Shown in pieces: positions 25,741 to 34,307 of a DNA stretch of 54,213 nt. The position numbers and the translations under genes are program-made. This DNA is from JAMLIA01 sp039810005 (GTDB taxonomy: Bacteria; Chloroflexota; Chloroflexia; Thermomicrobiales; CFX8), in the NCBI GenBank assembly GCA_039810005.1, contig JBDHWD010000008.1, positions 1 through 54,213 on the forward strand. Direction: 5' to 3'. The notes beneath the pieces are model-generated. The model was not told where the DNA came from and did not search any database. It was given only the letters and a program-made list of their open reading frames with translations. Every line of letters begins with the position of its first letter. Within the stretch, counting starts at the first letter, position 1.

Positions 25741-26634
25741 ATGGCAGGCATGGAGGATCAGTTGAACATCGGTGTTGTCTTTCCACAGACGGAGATCGGG
25801 CCAGACCCGTCAGCCGTTCGGGCGTATGCCGAGGCGGTCGAAGGGGCCGGCTTCTCGCACGTGCTGGCCTACGATCATGTCCTCGGCGCAGGGCTGGAGA
25901 ATCGCTCGGAGTGGCGCGGCGCTTACAGCAATGACGACGCATTCCACGAAGTGTTCGTGCTGTTCGGCTATCTGGCGGCCATCACGACGCGGATCGAGCT
26001 CGTGACTGGAGTACTGGTGCTTCCGCAGCGCCAGACGGCGCTGGTAGCGAAGCAGGCAGCCGAGATCGATGTCCTGTCCGGAGGCCGCCTGCGGTTGGGC
26101 GTCGGCGTCGGCTGGAATGCAGTCGAATACGAGGCACTCGCCGAGCCCTTCAGCACGCGCGGACGGCGGATCGAAGAGCAGGTCGACGTCATGCGAAAGC
26201 TCTGGACGGAATCGATCGTTGACTATTCCGGGACATATCACCGGATTCCGGAGGCAGGTATCAATCCGCTGCCGATCCAGCAACCGATCCCGGTCTGGAT
26301 GGGCGGCTACGTTGAGGCAACAATGCGGCGTATCGGACGGATGGCCGACGGCTGGTTCCCTCGCGGCATGCCGGACGCAGCGCTGCAGCGCGACATCGAC
26401 ATTATCGCCGAGAGTGCAGCGGACGCCGGCCGCGATCCCGGCTCGATCGGTATGGAAGGGCGCATCAGCCTGCATCCGGGCGATGAAGCCCGCTGGGAGG
26501 CGGACACCGCGGCATGGCGCAGCGCCGGAGCGACCCATCTGGCAATCAACACGATGGGCCAGGGCCGCTCGCCAGCACAGCACATCGAGGCCGTACTGCG
26601 CTACGCCGAAGTCATCGGCCTCTCGGCAGGCTAA
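25741..26634 (+). CDS. LLM-class (F420-type) oxidoreductase
   Basis: The 297-residue luciferase-like TIM-barrel protein contains GVVFPQTEIGPDP at the N-terminus, YDHVLGA, LVTGVLVLPQRQ, LRLGVGVGWN, and IPVWMGGY followed by RIGRMADGWFP. These are typical of the TIGR03619-like F420-dependent family. The ATG at 25741 lacks a ribosome-binding site, whereas TTG 25762 has GGAGG 5 nt upstream and begins exactly at the conserved NIGVVFPQ block, so TTG may be the true start. The 3' end overlaps the convergent hemY gene by 3 nt. F420 use is inferred from the family. Confidence 0.85.
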   Translation: MAGMEDQLNIGVVFPQTEIGPDPSAVRAYAEAVEGAGFSHVLAYDHVLGAGLENRSEWRGAYSNDDAFHEVFVLFGYLAAITTRIELVTGVLVLPQRQTALVAKQAAEIDVLSGGRLRLGVGVGWNAVEYEALAEPFSTRGRRIEEQVDVMRKLWTESIVDYSGTYHRIPEAGINPLPIQQPIPVWMGGYVEATMRRIGRMADGWFPRGMPDAALQRDIDIIAESAADAGRDPGSIGMEGRISLHPGDEARWEADTAAWRSAGATHLAINTMGQGRSPAQHIEAVLRYAEVIGLSAG

Positions 26635-28028
26635 CCTTCGCCGGAGGCGGCTGCGAGCCAGTCTGCTATCTGTGTCGCCTGCGTTTGCGCGTCGGCGATG
26701 CAGTCCGGGATGCCGACGCCGCGGTAGGCCGCGCCGGTCAGACGCAAGCCGGGATGCGTCGTCAGGCGGCGCTCCATGCTCTGCAAGCGATCGAGGTGCC
26801 CAACCGTGTACTGCGGCATCGCTTTCGGCCAGCGATAGGTTCTGACCGTCGTCGGTGTTGCAGTAATTCCGAGTATGTCCGCGAGCTCCCGGCGGACGAT
26901 CGGGATGAGCTCGTCATCCGGCAGCAGCGCCGGGGCTTCATCTCCAGCGCGACCGACAAAGCCGCGCAATAGAGCCAGCCCTTCCGGCACTCGGCCGCCG
27001 AACTTGTTCGATGTCCAGGTAACGGCAGTCAGCGTCCGACCCTCGCGCCGCGGAATGACAAACCCCCGGCCCTGCTGTTGATCGGCGACTTCGGCCGCGT
27101 TAAACGCCAGCGAGATCGTCGTGCTGGAGATATACGGTATTGTGCCGGCCAGCGACGCAAGCTCGGGATCAATCTCAGCAAGCAGCGCTGACGCGGACGG
27201 AGCCGGAATCGCCAGAATAATGGCATCAAACTGCTGCTGACCCGCGTCGGTCGTGACACAGTAGGCTCCGTTACGTGCCGTGATTTCTCGCGCGGGCGTC
27301 TCCATGACAATGCGCTCACGACCGATCGCGTCTGCGAGACCGTCGATGAGCTGGCTCAACCCATTGCGCAACGAGACGAATGGTGTGAACTGACGGGTCG
27401 GCGCACCGCCCGCCGTCTTGCGCATCGCCATGGCACCACGAATGAGTCCACCATACTCGCGCTCGGTTGCCCGCAAGCGTGGATAGGTCGCGAGTATCGA
27501 AAGCTGATCGGCGTCGCCAGCGAAGATGCCCGACAAGAGTGGCTCAGCCAGATGCTCAAACGCTTCGCGACCGACGCGGCGGCGCATGAACGATGCGACG
27601 GACTCGTCTTCCGTTTTCCGGGATCGCGGGATGACGTAGTCACCCAGCAGCCGTATCTTCCCAACTGGCGAGAGCAGCGGCGTGCTCATGATTGCGCGCG
27701 GATCGGCTGGAACGAGCAGCGTCATCCCTTCCGGTAGTGCCTCCAGCTTGCCGTCGTGAAGGATGAAGGTACCGCCACCATTCGAGAGCGTGCTGATGAT
27801 CTGATCGTTGAGACCCAGTTCGTTGACGAGTGCCAGCCCCGGTGGCTTTGATGACAGGAACGAATCCGGCCCGGCGTCGATCAGCAGATCCTCGGCCTGC
27901 TCAGTCCGGATCTTGCCGCCGAGCCGCTCCGATGCCTCCAGAACGCGGACATCAATGCCGCGCTTGCGTAGCGTCCATGCTGCGGTGAGGCCGGCGATGC
28001 CGGCCCCGATCACGCCGACGGTTGCCAT
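26631..28028 (-). CDS. hemY: Protoporphyrinogen/coproporphyrinogen III oxidase
   Basis: This 465-residue FAD-dependent oxidase has the N-terminal dinucleotide motif GAGIAGLTAAW followed by an acidic residue in RVLEASERLGGK. A characteristic DAGPDSFLSSKP stretch follows, and a C-terminal FAD block ends in RLTGAAYRGVGIPDCI. It oxidises the porphyrinogen macrocycle in heme synthesis. It is the third gene of a hemE-hemH-hemY operon and starts 3 nt after the hemH stop. The same gene order occurs in Bacillus, where the enzyme acts on coproporphyrinogen; which substrate is used here is not shown by the sequence. Confidence 0.92.
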   Translation of the reverse strand: MATVGVIGAGIAGLTAAWTLRKRGIDVRVLEASERLGGKIRTEQAEDLLIDAGPDSFLSSKPPGLALVNELGLNDQIISTLSNGGGTFILHDGKLEALPEGMTLLVPADPRAIMSTPLLSPVGKIRLLGDYVIPRSRKTEDESVASFMRRRVGREAFEHLAEPLLSGIFAGDADQLSILATYPRLRATEREYGGLIRGAMAMRKTAGGAPTRQFTPFVSLRNGLSQLIDGLADAIGRERIVMETPAREITARNGAYCVTTDAGQQQFDAIILAIPAPSASALLAEIDPELASLAGTIPYISSTTISLAFNAAEVADQQQGRGFVIPRREGRTLTAVTWTSNKFGGRVPEGLALLRGFVGRAGDEAPALLPDDELIPIVRRELADILGITATPTTVRTYRWPKAMPQYTVGHLDRLQSMERRLTTHPGLRLTGAAYRGVGIPDCIADAQTQATQIADWLAAASGEG

Positions 28029-28031
28029 CGC

Positions 28032-28976
28032 CTAGTCGCCGGACACGGGTTGGGCGACTGCATGCTGGACCGCGTTTGAGACTGCTTCGATCAGGCCAGG
28101 ATCATCGTTCAGCATGTCGATGCGCTCAAGGCGCATGCCCAGCTCCTCGGCCTGTTCCCGGTGCTCGATGTCCACATCGAACAACACCTCGACGTGGTCG
28201 CAGACAAAGCCGATCGGGACGAAGAGGATGTTCTTGAAGCCCTGCTCCGCCAGCTCGGCGAGCGTGTCCTCGACTGTCGGGCCAAGCCACGGTTCGCTCG
28301 ACGCCCCCTGGCTCTGGAAGGCCCAGCGCCAGTTTCGTGGCTGCAGCTTGTCAACAACGAGTTCGACTGACGTTTGCAGCTCGGTTGGGTAGGGATCACC
28401 GGATTCGAGGATGCGGGCCGGCAGCGAGTGAGCGGTGAACAGAATCGGCACGTCCTCGCGGATATCGTCGGCGAAGCGCTGGCGCGTGTCTTCAATTCGT
28501 CGCGACACAGCGTCGATGAAGGCCGGTTCGTCCTTCCAGGACTCGACTGGAATGACCGGAATATCGGCTCCCTGCTCGATCAGCGCCTTGTTCAGCTTGC
28601 CGAGATAGGCACCGACGCTCATCCGGCTGAAGTGTGGAGCCATGACGATGGCGACAATTGCCTCAACGCCATCTGCGAGCATCTGCGGCACGACGTCGGC
28701 GATGTAGGGATGCCAGTGGCGCATGCCGACGTAGGTGCGGAAGGTGACGCCCTCGGGCGCGTTTTCGTTCAGGCGCTGCTCGACACCGCGGGCCTGCGCA
28801 TTTGTGATCTCCAGAATGGGCGACTTGCCGCCGATCAGGCGATAGCGCTCGGTGATCTCCGCGAGCAACTCGGGCGGCGTCGGCCGTCCGTGGCGAATGT
28901 CCGCGAGGTATGGCTCGACATCGTCAAGAGTGTTTGGCCCACCATAGGCCATCATCAGGACGCCGATCGTCTTCAT
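28032..28976 (-). CDS. hemH: Ferrochelatase
   Basis: The 314-residue protein inserts Fe2+ into porphyrin. It opens with a GVLMMAYGGPN block and contains YRLIGGKSPI, MRHWHPYI, the metal-site TAHSLPARI, and a C-terminal FVCDHVEVLFDVDIE block carrying the conserved acidic residues. ATG 28976 is chosen because GGAGGAG lies 7 nt upstream; the frame extends 15 nt further. No C-terminal membrane helix or 2Fe-2S cluster is visible. It lies 36 nt downstream of hemE and 3 nt before hemY. Confidence 0.93.
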   Translation of the reverse strand: MKTIGVLMMAYGGPNTLDDVEPYLADIRHGRPTPPELLAEITERYRLIGGKSPILEITNAQARGVEQRLNENAPEGVTFRTYVGMRHWHPYIADVVPQMLADGVEAIVAIVMAPHFSRMSVGAYLGKLNKALIEQGADIPVIPVESWKDEPAFIDAVSRRIEDTRQRFADDIREDVPILFTAHSLPARILESGDPYPTELQTSVELVVDKLQPRNWRWAFQSQGASSEPWLGPTVEDTLAELAEQGFKNILFVPIGFVCDHVEVLFDVDIEHREQAEELGMRLERIDMLNDDPGLIEAVSNAVQHAVAQPVSGD

Positions 28977-29012
28977 GCCTGACTCCTCCATCCAGGGTAT
29001 CCAATGACTCAG

Positions 29013-30068
29013 TTAGCGAGCGGTTGTCTCCAGCTCGCGTGCGCTCATGTCGTGGACCATATCGACTGCAGCGCGGACGGCATCTACGGGCGTCTGCGGC
29101 AAAATGCCGTGCCCGAGGTTGAAGATGTGGCCAGGTCGTCCGCCTGCCTGATCGAGGATGGCCGCGATTTGTCGTCTGATCTCGTCGTGCGGAGCGAAAA
29201 GCAGAAGCGGATCGAGATTACCCTGGATCGCCCGGTCTTCGCCGATCAGCTTCCAGGCGTCATCGAGCTGGATGCGCCAGTCAGCGCCGACGACATCGCT
29301 GCCTGCCGATGCAATATCAGTCAGCGTTCCGGCAGTGTTGGTTCCAAAGAGGATCACCGGTGCCCCGGTCTCTTTGACTGCCGCAACGATCTTGCGTGTT
29401 GAAGGCAGGACGAACCGGCGATAGTCTGCCGGCGACAGCGCTCCAGCCCACGAGTCGAAAACCTGAACGACCTGTGCGCCTGCCGCGACCTGCGCAATAA
29501 GGTACGCACTGGTCATGGTCGCCAGCTTGTCCATCAGCAGGAACCAGGTGTTCGGGTCCTGGTACATCAGTGACTTTGTGTGCAGGTAGTTTCGCGAGGA
29601 GCCGCCTTCGATGGCGTAGCTCGCCAGAGTGAACGGTCCGCCGGCAAAGCCGATCAGCGCGACCTTGCCATCGAGCTCGCGTCGCACGATCGACAGTGCA
29701 TCGAGAGTCGGCTTAAGATCGGTGGTCGGATCGATCTCGCGCAGCGCTTCGATCTGCTCGCGTGAGCGCAATGGATTATGAAGGACAGGCCCCTCTCCGG
29801 CCGCATACTCCAGGCTCATCCCCATCGGGATAAGCGGTGGGAGGATATCGGCGAAGATGATTGCCGCGTCCACATCGAAAGCGTTGATTGGCTGAAGCGT
29901 AATTTCTGCCGCCAGCTCCGGCTGCGCGCAGATCTCAAGAAGGGTATGGCGAGCACGAATCTCTCGATACTCAGCCATGTAACGACCGGCTTGCCGCATG
30001 AACCACACCGGCGTCTTGTCGACTGGTTCTCGTCGACATGCAGCCAGAAAACGATCAACCCGCTCCAC
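29013..30068 (-). CDS. hemE: Uroporphyrinogen decarboxylase
   Basis: The 351-residue protein decarboxylates uroporphyrinogen III to coproporphyrinogen III. The N-terminal signature is PVWFMRQAGRYMAEYR, the catalytic Asp lies in IIFADILPPL, and the second signature is GFAGGPFTLASYAIEG. The C-terminus has FNLGHGILPQTP. It is the first gene of the hem operon on the reverse strand. The upstream region contains an extended -10 motif near 30139. Confidence 0.96.
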   Translation of the reverse strand: MERVDRFLAACRREPVDKTPVWFMRQAGRYMAEYREIRARHTLLEICAQPELAAEITLQPINAFDVDAAIIFADILPPLIPMGMSLEYAAGEGPVLHNPLRSREQIEALREIDPTTDLKPTLDALSIVRRELDGKVALIGFAGGPFTLASYAIEGGSSRNYLHTKSLMYQDPNTWFLLMDKLATMTSAYLIAQVAAGAQVVQVFDSWAGALSPADYRRFVLPSTRKIVAAVKETGAPVILFGTNTAGTLTDIASAGSDVVGADWRIQLDDAWKLIGEDRAIQGNLDPLLLFAPHDEIRRQIAAILDQAGGRPGHIFNLGHGILPQTPVDAVRAAVDMVHDMSARELETTAR

Positions 30069-30134
30069 GACACCGTCCCGTTCAGGTCACTAGCCCGTGC
30101 CGTGGCCGTGTGATTGTGCGGCACGCCACGCAGA

Positions 30135-30143
30135 ATTGTACCA
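30135..30143 (-). promoter_or_regulatory. Candidate extended -10 promoter of hemEHY
   Basis: On the reverse strand TGG-TACAAT forms an extended -10 box about 70 nt before the hemE start. No good -35 box is present, which extended -10 promoters can tolerate. Confidence 0.4.
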
Positions 30144-30179
30144 ATCGGACGGTCGTCGGCTCCTGACGCTTGCTCACGA

Positions 30180-30208
30180 TTGCAACGTCACAAAACATCT
30201 GCTACGAT
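30180..30208 (+). promoter_or_regulatory. Promoter of tRNA-Lys
   Basis: TTGCAA (30180-30185) and TACGAT (30203-30208) are exactly 17 bp apart, 40 nt before the mature tRNA 5' end. Confidence 0.7.
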
Positions 30209-30219
30209 TCCCGACGGTT

Positions 30220-30241
30220 CACGGAGACAACTGTCTCCGTG
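30220..30241 (+). promoter_or_regulatory. Perfect palindrome in the tRNA-Lys leader
   Basis: CACGGAGACA-AC-TGTCTCCGTG is a perfect 10-bp inverted repeat with a 2-nt centre. It lies between the expected transcription start (about 30215) and the tRNA 5' end (30248). In RNA it forms a stable hairpin just upstream of the RNase P cut; as DNA it could be an operator. Confidence 0.5.
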
Positions 30242-30247
30242 TTCTCT

Positions 30248-30320
<73 letters not shown>

Positions 30321-30328
30321 CAGGATTC

Positions 30329-30356
30329 GCCGGAATCGTCACGATTCCGGCTTTTT
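30329..30356 (+). terminator. Intrinsic terminator of tRNA-Lys
   Basis: GCCGGAATCG-TCA-CGATTCCGGC is a perfect 10-bp stem followed by TTTTT. It begins 8 nt after the tRNA and closes a one-gene transcription unit. Confidence 0.9.
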
Positions 30357-30500
30357 CGTGTCCCGGAATTCGGGTGGGCTGTCAACTCCGAAGTGGCACG
30401 CGCCTTTGCGTGCCACAGCCCCTTGTCCTGACGTCTGCCGCCCGGTTGCTACCGCCGAGGGGCACCCTCACAGGCACGAGATCTCACACTCGCTCGACCT

Positions 30501-30553
30501 GGTCCAACGCAGAAGAGATTCTTCTTCTTCGCGTGCGCGCCCGAAGTGACAGG
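30501..30553. repeat. Partial copy of the palindromic repeat element
   Basis: The stretch begins GGTCCAACGC, as in the middle of the element at 16816-16909. It continues with GAGATTCTTC, a G/C-rich segment and GTGACAGG, matching the right arm of that element with a small insertion. No clear left arm is seen. The rest of the 30357-30682 gap holds nothing I can name. Confidence 0.45.
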
Positions 30554-30682
30554 ATCCCGGGGGTGGCGTTCACATTCAGCTGCATGGATGTTTAACGTTG
30601 GTGAATCGCTCACAACGATGCTGTCAGACGGACAAGGCCACGGTGGTTGACTCAACTCACAATGTGACCGGGATCAGTGCGC

Positions 30683-31039
30683 CTATTCGCCGCTGGCGGC
30701 GTCGTGCTTCTCGATGCTGGCGATTGCGCTGGTCACGGCATCTGCGGTGATCGCGAAATGCGACGCGTTCCACTGTGGTTGGCCGTCTCGCAGGATGATA
30801 ATCTGCGGCGACTCGTGCTTCACGCCGGTACGCTCGGCGATCATCGCCGAGACGTCGTGCGCCTTTGAGACATCGACCATCTCCGTTGGATAGTCGACGT
30901 GCGCCATCTGCTTGAACGCGCGGCCGCTGATTGGGCACCACGGATCGTGATTGAAGAGAACGACAGTTTCGCGCGCCGATTTCTTGAACACCTCATCAAG
31001 CTCAGAAACCGACGTGACCTGGGTGTATGTTTCCGGCAT
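30683..31039 (-). CDS. ytxJ: YtxJ-type monothiol bacilliredoxin (DUF2847 family)
   Basis: The protein is 118 residues when started at ATG 31039, which follows GAGGAATTAC; the frame extends upstream but without support. The thioredoxin-like fold has a single-Cys active site, NHDPWCPIS, matching the TCPIS-type motif of YtxJ proteins, followed by a conserved HESPQIIIL cis-Pro region. These proteins are proposed to remove bacillithiol from mixed disulfides. Bacillithiol genes are not seen in the window, so the thiol partner is unknown. It is divergent from the next gene. Confidence 0.75.
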   Translation of the reverse strand: MPETYTQVTSVSELDEVFKKSARETVVLFNHDPWCPISGRAFKQMAHVDYPTEMVDVSKAHDVSAMIAERTGVKHESPQIIILRDGQPQWNASHFAITADAVTSAIASIEKHDAASGE

Positions 31040-31158
31040 GTAATTCCTCGATAGATGGATAAACCCACTGGTAATGCACGCTGTGGAGCGCTCGTGCATG
31101 GTAGCACGCAAGACGTGGCGCGCTTCGACGTTGGCCTCAAAGCGATCGGAGAACGAGT

Positions 31159-32049
31159 GTGGCAGGGGTAAGCGGCATTGTCCCGGCAATTGTGACCCCG
31201 TTTAAAGAGGACGAAACAATCGATCACGATTCGCTTCGCCGGATAGTTGCCGATCAACGTGCGGCCGGGGCTGATGGTCTGCTGACGTTGGGGCTTGCAG
31301 GCGAAGGCATCTATCTGGATTTGGAAGAGCGCGCTGCCGTCCTGGATACAGTGCTCGCGGAAGCAGAAGGCCTGCCAGTGCTGGCGGGCTGTACAGCCGA
31401 TACGACTGAGGACGCGTGCCGACTCGTAGCGATGGCGGTGGCTGCCGGGGCAGCCGAGGTGATGGTTGCGCCGCCGCGCCGACCTGACTGGACCGCGGAG
31501 GAGTTTCGCGACCACTTCCAGCAGATCGCTGCGGTATCAACCGCGGATGTCATGATTCAGGATGCTCCATTCGCGACCGGTGTTGAACTCGGCGTCGAGT
31601 TTGTGCTGGACCTGGCGGCGTCGTACGCTAATGTCCGGTCGTACAAAGTCGAGGCGCTGCCGTACTGGACGAACGCAATCCGCGCCCGGAGTGTTGCCGG
31701 AGACAAGTTGCGCGTGCTGGGCGGCCACGCCGGCCTGTACATGCTGGACGTCCTTGACTCTGGCGCAGACGGTCTCATTCCAGGATGCGATGTGACGCGA
31801 CCGCTGGTCTCGATCTGGGCCGCCTACAAAGCCGGCGATCGCGAGCGCGCATTGCGAGAGCATCTGCGGATGCTGCCGTTTCTCGTCTATCAAGCGCAAT
31901 CGCTGGGTGTCATTGTCGGTGGGGCGAAGGCTGTGCTGCATACTCGCGGCGTGATCGCGTCATCAACCGCACGTCTTCCCGCAGCGCGCCTCGATGGCGC
32001 CACGAGAGAGCGACAGCTGGCGATAGCGCGCGAATGTGGGCTGCTGTAG
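31159..32049 (+). CDS. DapA-superfamily aldolase/dehydratase (not a typical dihydrodipicolinate synthase)
   Basis: The 296-residue TIM-barrel protein of the N-acetylneuraminate lyase/DapA superfamily opens with GIVPAIVTPF. The Schiff-base Lys is in RSYKVEALP and a GGHAGLYMLD block follows. The usual GTTGE motif is GLAGE here, and the Tyr of the YNxP motif is replaced (IQDAP), so true dihydrodipicolinate synthase activity is unlikely. It probably cleaves or dehydrates a 2-oxo acid, such as a 2-keto-3-deoxy sugar acid. The start is GTG 31159, with GGAG a few bases upstream. Confidence 0.75.
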   Translation: MAGVSGIVPAIVTPFKEDETIDHDSLRRIVADQRAAGADGLLTLGLAGEGIYLDLEERAAVLDTVLAEAEGLPVLAGCTADTTEDACRLVAMAVAAGAAEVMVAPPRRPDWTAEEFRDHFQQIAAVSTADVMIQDAPFATGVELGVEFVLDLAASYANVRSYKVEALPYWTNAIRARSVAGDKLRVLGGHAGLYMLDVLDSGADGLIPGCDVTRPLVSIWAAYKAGDRERALREHLRMLPFLVYQAQSLGVIVGGAKAVLHTRGVIASSTARLPAARLDGATRERQLAIARECGLL

Positions 32050-32058
32050 GGGAGAGGC

Positions 32059-32334
32059 TTACGCGTCCGGCGTCGGCCGTGGCGCGAGGTAGATGCGGAT
32101 GCCGCGGCGTACGAGACGGTTGACCATCGCCAGACGCGTTTCGAGCCCGAGGCGACCGAAGGTCGGCAGAATCTGAATGCCGTGATGCTCAGATTTGGCG
32201 ACGATCCACTCGCGGAACTGTCGATCGCTCATGTCGGCGGCCGTGATGAGCTCGGTTCCTTCGTCGTCGTCTTTCGGCACAACGACGTACAGGTATCGCA
32301 GATCTTCTACTGTGAATTCGTCGGTAGCGCTCAT
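32059..32334 (-). CDS. Small hypothetical protein
   Basis: The 91-residue acidic protein contains a VEDLRYLYVVVPKDDDEG segment and an LGLETRLAMVNRLVRRGI helix. No family is recognised and there is no signal peptide. It is convergent with the aldolase gene (9 bp apart) and divergent from pyruvate kinase (84 bp). Confidence 0.5.
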   Translation of the reverse strand: MSATDEFTVEDLRYLYVVVPKDDDEGTELITAADMSDRQFREWIVAKSEHHGIQILPTFGRLGLETRLAMVNRLVRRGIRIYLAPRPTPDA

Positions 32335-32418
32335 GCTTTCCGGCTCCGGTTCCGAATCTCGCGGTCAATGGCGTAGGCTAGTATAGCCGCCTCGCAGAGG
32401 CCACGATCGTGCGTCGTA

Positions 32419-33930
32419 ATGGACGAGGGCACAAACCCGGGAGCGCCAGTGCAACCACAGACATCGACACCATTGAGAGATCGCCATTCCCTGCTTCGTC
32501 GGCGGGTGAAGATTGTTGCAACCCTCGGACCGGCGGTCGCGGACCCTGCGGTGCTGGCGGAGATCATCGATGCCGGCGTCGATGTTGTGCGGGTCAACTG
32601 TGCGCATGGGACGATCGAATCGCGCTTGCATCAGATTGAGTCCGCTCGCGAAATTGCCCGGGCTCGCCGCCGGCATATCCCGATTCTCCTCGACCTGCAA
32701 GGACTGAAGATCCGCACCGGACCGGTCGAAAACAGCGAGCCGGCGATGCTCGCTCGCGGCACGAAAGTGCGCGTCTATCCAACACCCGTGACAAGTACAC
32801 GCGAGCAGCTTGGCGTAACCTATTCCGATTTACTTGAAGTCGCTGGGCCGGAGTCGCGCATTCTCCTCGCAGACGGCCTGATCGAGCTCGTTGTCGAAGA
32901 GGTGTGCTCGGATCACCTGATCTGTGGGGTCGGTCGCGGCGGACCGCTGGCCGGCCGCCAGGGAGTTACGCTCCCGAATGTGCGCTTTCAGAATGCCAGT
33001 ATGACCGAGCAGGATAAGGTCGACCTCGAGTTTGCGGTTGCGCATGGTGTCGAGTATCTCGGCCTGTCGTTCATCAGCAGTGCGCAGGACATCACATCGG
33101 CGCGCGAGCTCGCGAGAAGCCTCGGCGCAACGCCCGGAATTGTGGCCAAGATCGAGCGCCCTGCAGCGCTCGAGGACATGAATGCGATCGTCCAGGTGGC
33201 AGATGCGGTCATGGTCGCGCGAGGCGATATGGGCGTGCAATTGCCGCTGGAGCGTGTTCCGATCTTCCAGAAGGAGATCATCGCGGCCTGCAACCGCGCC
33301 GGAACACCGGTAATCACGGCGACACAGATGCTGGAATCGATGATTATGCAGCCGGTGCCGACCCGTGCTGAAGCGAGTGACGTGGCGAACGCGGTGCTCG
33401 ATGGCACCGACGCCGTCATGCTGAGTGCTGAAACTGCAACCGGGCGTCATCCCGTGGCTGCCGTTGAAATGATGGAGCGCATCATCAGTGAGGTCGAACG
33501 TCCCGGTACGATTCGATCTGCCGCTATCAGTCAGCAGCCTCGGGTGACCGATCCCGAAAAGATCATCACCGACGCTATCGGCCGGGCGGCGCGCGAACTG
33601 TCTGACGCGGCGCCGATTGATGCCATCGTCGTCTTCACGCTCTCCGGTGCGAGCGCGCGTCTCGTGGCCAAGTTTCGCCCAAACGTGCCGGTAATCGCGA
33701 TGACGACTGATCCGTTTGTCGCTCGGAAGCTCTCGATGGTGTGGGGCATCCGTGCGCTTGTTGCGCCGCTCACCGACGATATCAACGATCTTATGCGTGT
33801 TGCGTCGCGGCAGATCGTCGAGGCTGGCTATTGCGAGTGGGGCGACGAAGTGTTGTTCGTCGGTAGCATCCCGATCTACCGCGTTAGCGGGCGGACGAAT
33901 TTGTTGCACGTGCGAACACTCGAAGAATGA
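32419..33930 (+). CDS. pyk: Pyruvate kinase
   Basis: The 503-residue glycolytic enzyme converts phosphoenolpyruvate and ADP to pyruvate and ATP. It has VKIVATLGPA, RVNCAHG (usually RxNFSHG), DLQGLKIRTG (usually DLQGPKIR), and the active-site signature VAKIERPAAL containing the catalytic Lys. MVARGDMGVQLP, TATQMLESM and DAVMLSAETATGRHP follow. The C-terminal allosteric domain is present (VFTLSGASARLVAKFRP), but there is no extra PEP-utiliser domain. The N-terminal extension of about 28 residues before the conserved core may be partly untranslated. Confidence 0.95.
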   Translation: MDEGTNPGAPVQPQTSTPLRDRHSLLRRRVKIVATLGPAVADPAVLAEIIDAGVDVVRVNCAHGTIESRLHQIESAREIARARRRHIPILLDLQGLKIRTGPVENSEPAMLARGTKVRVYPTPVTSTREQLGVTYSDLLEVAGPESRILLADGLIELVVEEVCSDHLICGVGRGGPLAGRQGVTLPNVRFQNASMTEQDKVDLEFAVAHGVEYLGLSFISSAQDITSARELARSLGATPGIVAKIERPAALEDMNAIVQVADAVMVARGDMGVQLPLERVPIFQKEIIAACNRAGTPVITATQMLESMIMQPVPTRAEASDVANAVLDGTDAVMLSAETATGRHPVAAVEMMERIISEVERPGTIRSAAISQQPRVTDPEKIITDAIGRAARELSDAAPIDAIVVFTLSGASARLVAKFRPNVPVIAMTTDPFVARKLSMVWGIRALVAPLTDDINDLMRVASRQIVEAGYCEWGDEVLFVGSIPIYRVSGRTNLLHVRTLEE

Positions 33931-34012
33931 CGTGTGTGGCACGATCCGTGCGCCCTGGTGCGTGACGCCCGAGCCAGAATCGGGCCGACCGCGTAACAAC
34001 GAGGAGGTACGG

Positions 34013-34216
34013 ATGAGCGTGGGTAGTTCGCCAGTCGATGACCAGACCTACAACCTGCTGCAGGTGCTGACGAGCAAGCTCGAAGCGTGCGCGGCGTACG
34101 AGGTGTATGCCGACGACATGGATGGCGAAGCCGCTGAGTTGCTGAAGAAGATCGCCGACGATGACGCGCGCCATGTCGAGCAGTTGGTCGATATGCTGGG
34201 CATTCGCCGCGCCTGA
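34013..34216 (+). CDS. Small helical, ferritin-like-hairpin protein
   Basis: This 67-residue protein starts at ATG 34013 after a strong GAGGAGG. Two predicted helices carry EACAAYEVYADD and DDDARHVEQLVDML, giving the E...E and D-x-x-R-H-x-x-x-L spacing seen in half of a ferritin-like bundle. It could dimerise to bind metal, but that is only a suggestion. It sits between pyk and the cyanophycin locus. Confidence 0.55.
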   Translation: MSVGSSPVDDQTYNLLQVLTSKLEACAAYEVYADDMDGEAAELLKKIADDDARHVEQLVDMLGIRRA

Positions 34217-34233
34217 TTCTCAATCCTGACTTT

Positions 34234-34260
34234 TTGATCTCGCAAGGATCGGGGTATCAT
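34234..34260 (+). promoter_or_regulatory. Weak candidate promoter upstream of the Mur ligase gene
   Basis: TTGATC (34234-34239) and TATCAT (34255-34260) are 15 bp apart, or 16 bp if read as TTTGAT. The spacing is short, but this is the best match in the 91-bp gap. Confidence 0.3.
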
Positions 34261-34307
34261 CACCTCGGTCCTTGTGCTGTTCTTGATAAGTCGAAGGTGG
34301 TGCCGTC

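Noticed and set aside
31159..32049. dapA, lysine biosynthesis
   Set aside because: The YNxP Tyr and the GTTGE motif are not conserved and no lysine pathway genes are nearby, so only the superfamily call is supported.
32830..33999. 389-codon open frame opposite pyruvate kinase
   Set aside because: It is antisense to strongly conserved pyk codons, with low-complexity composition and no ribosome-binding site.
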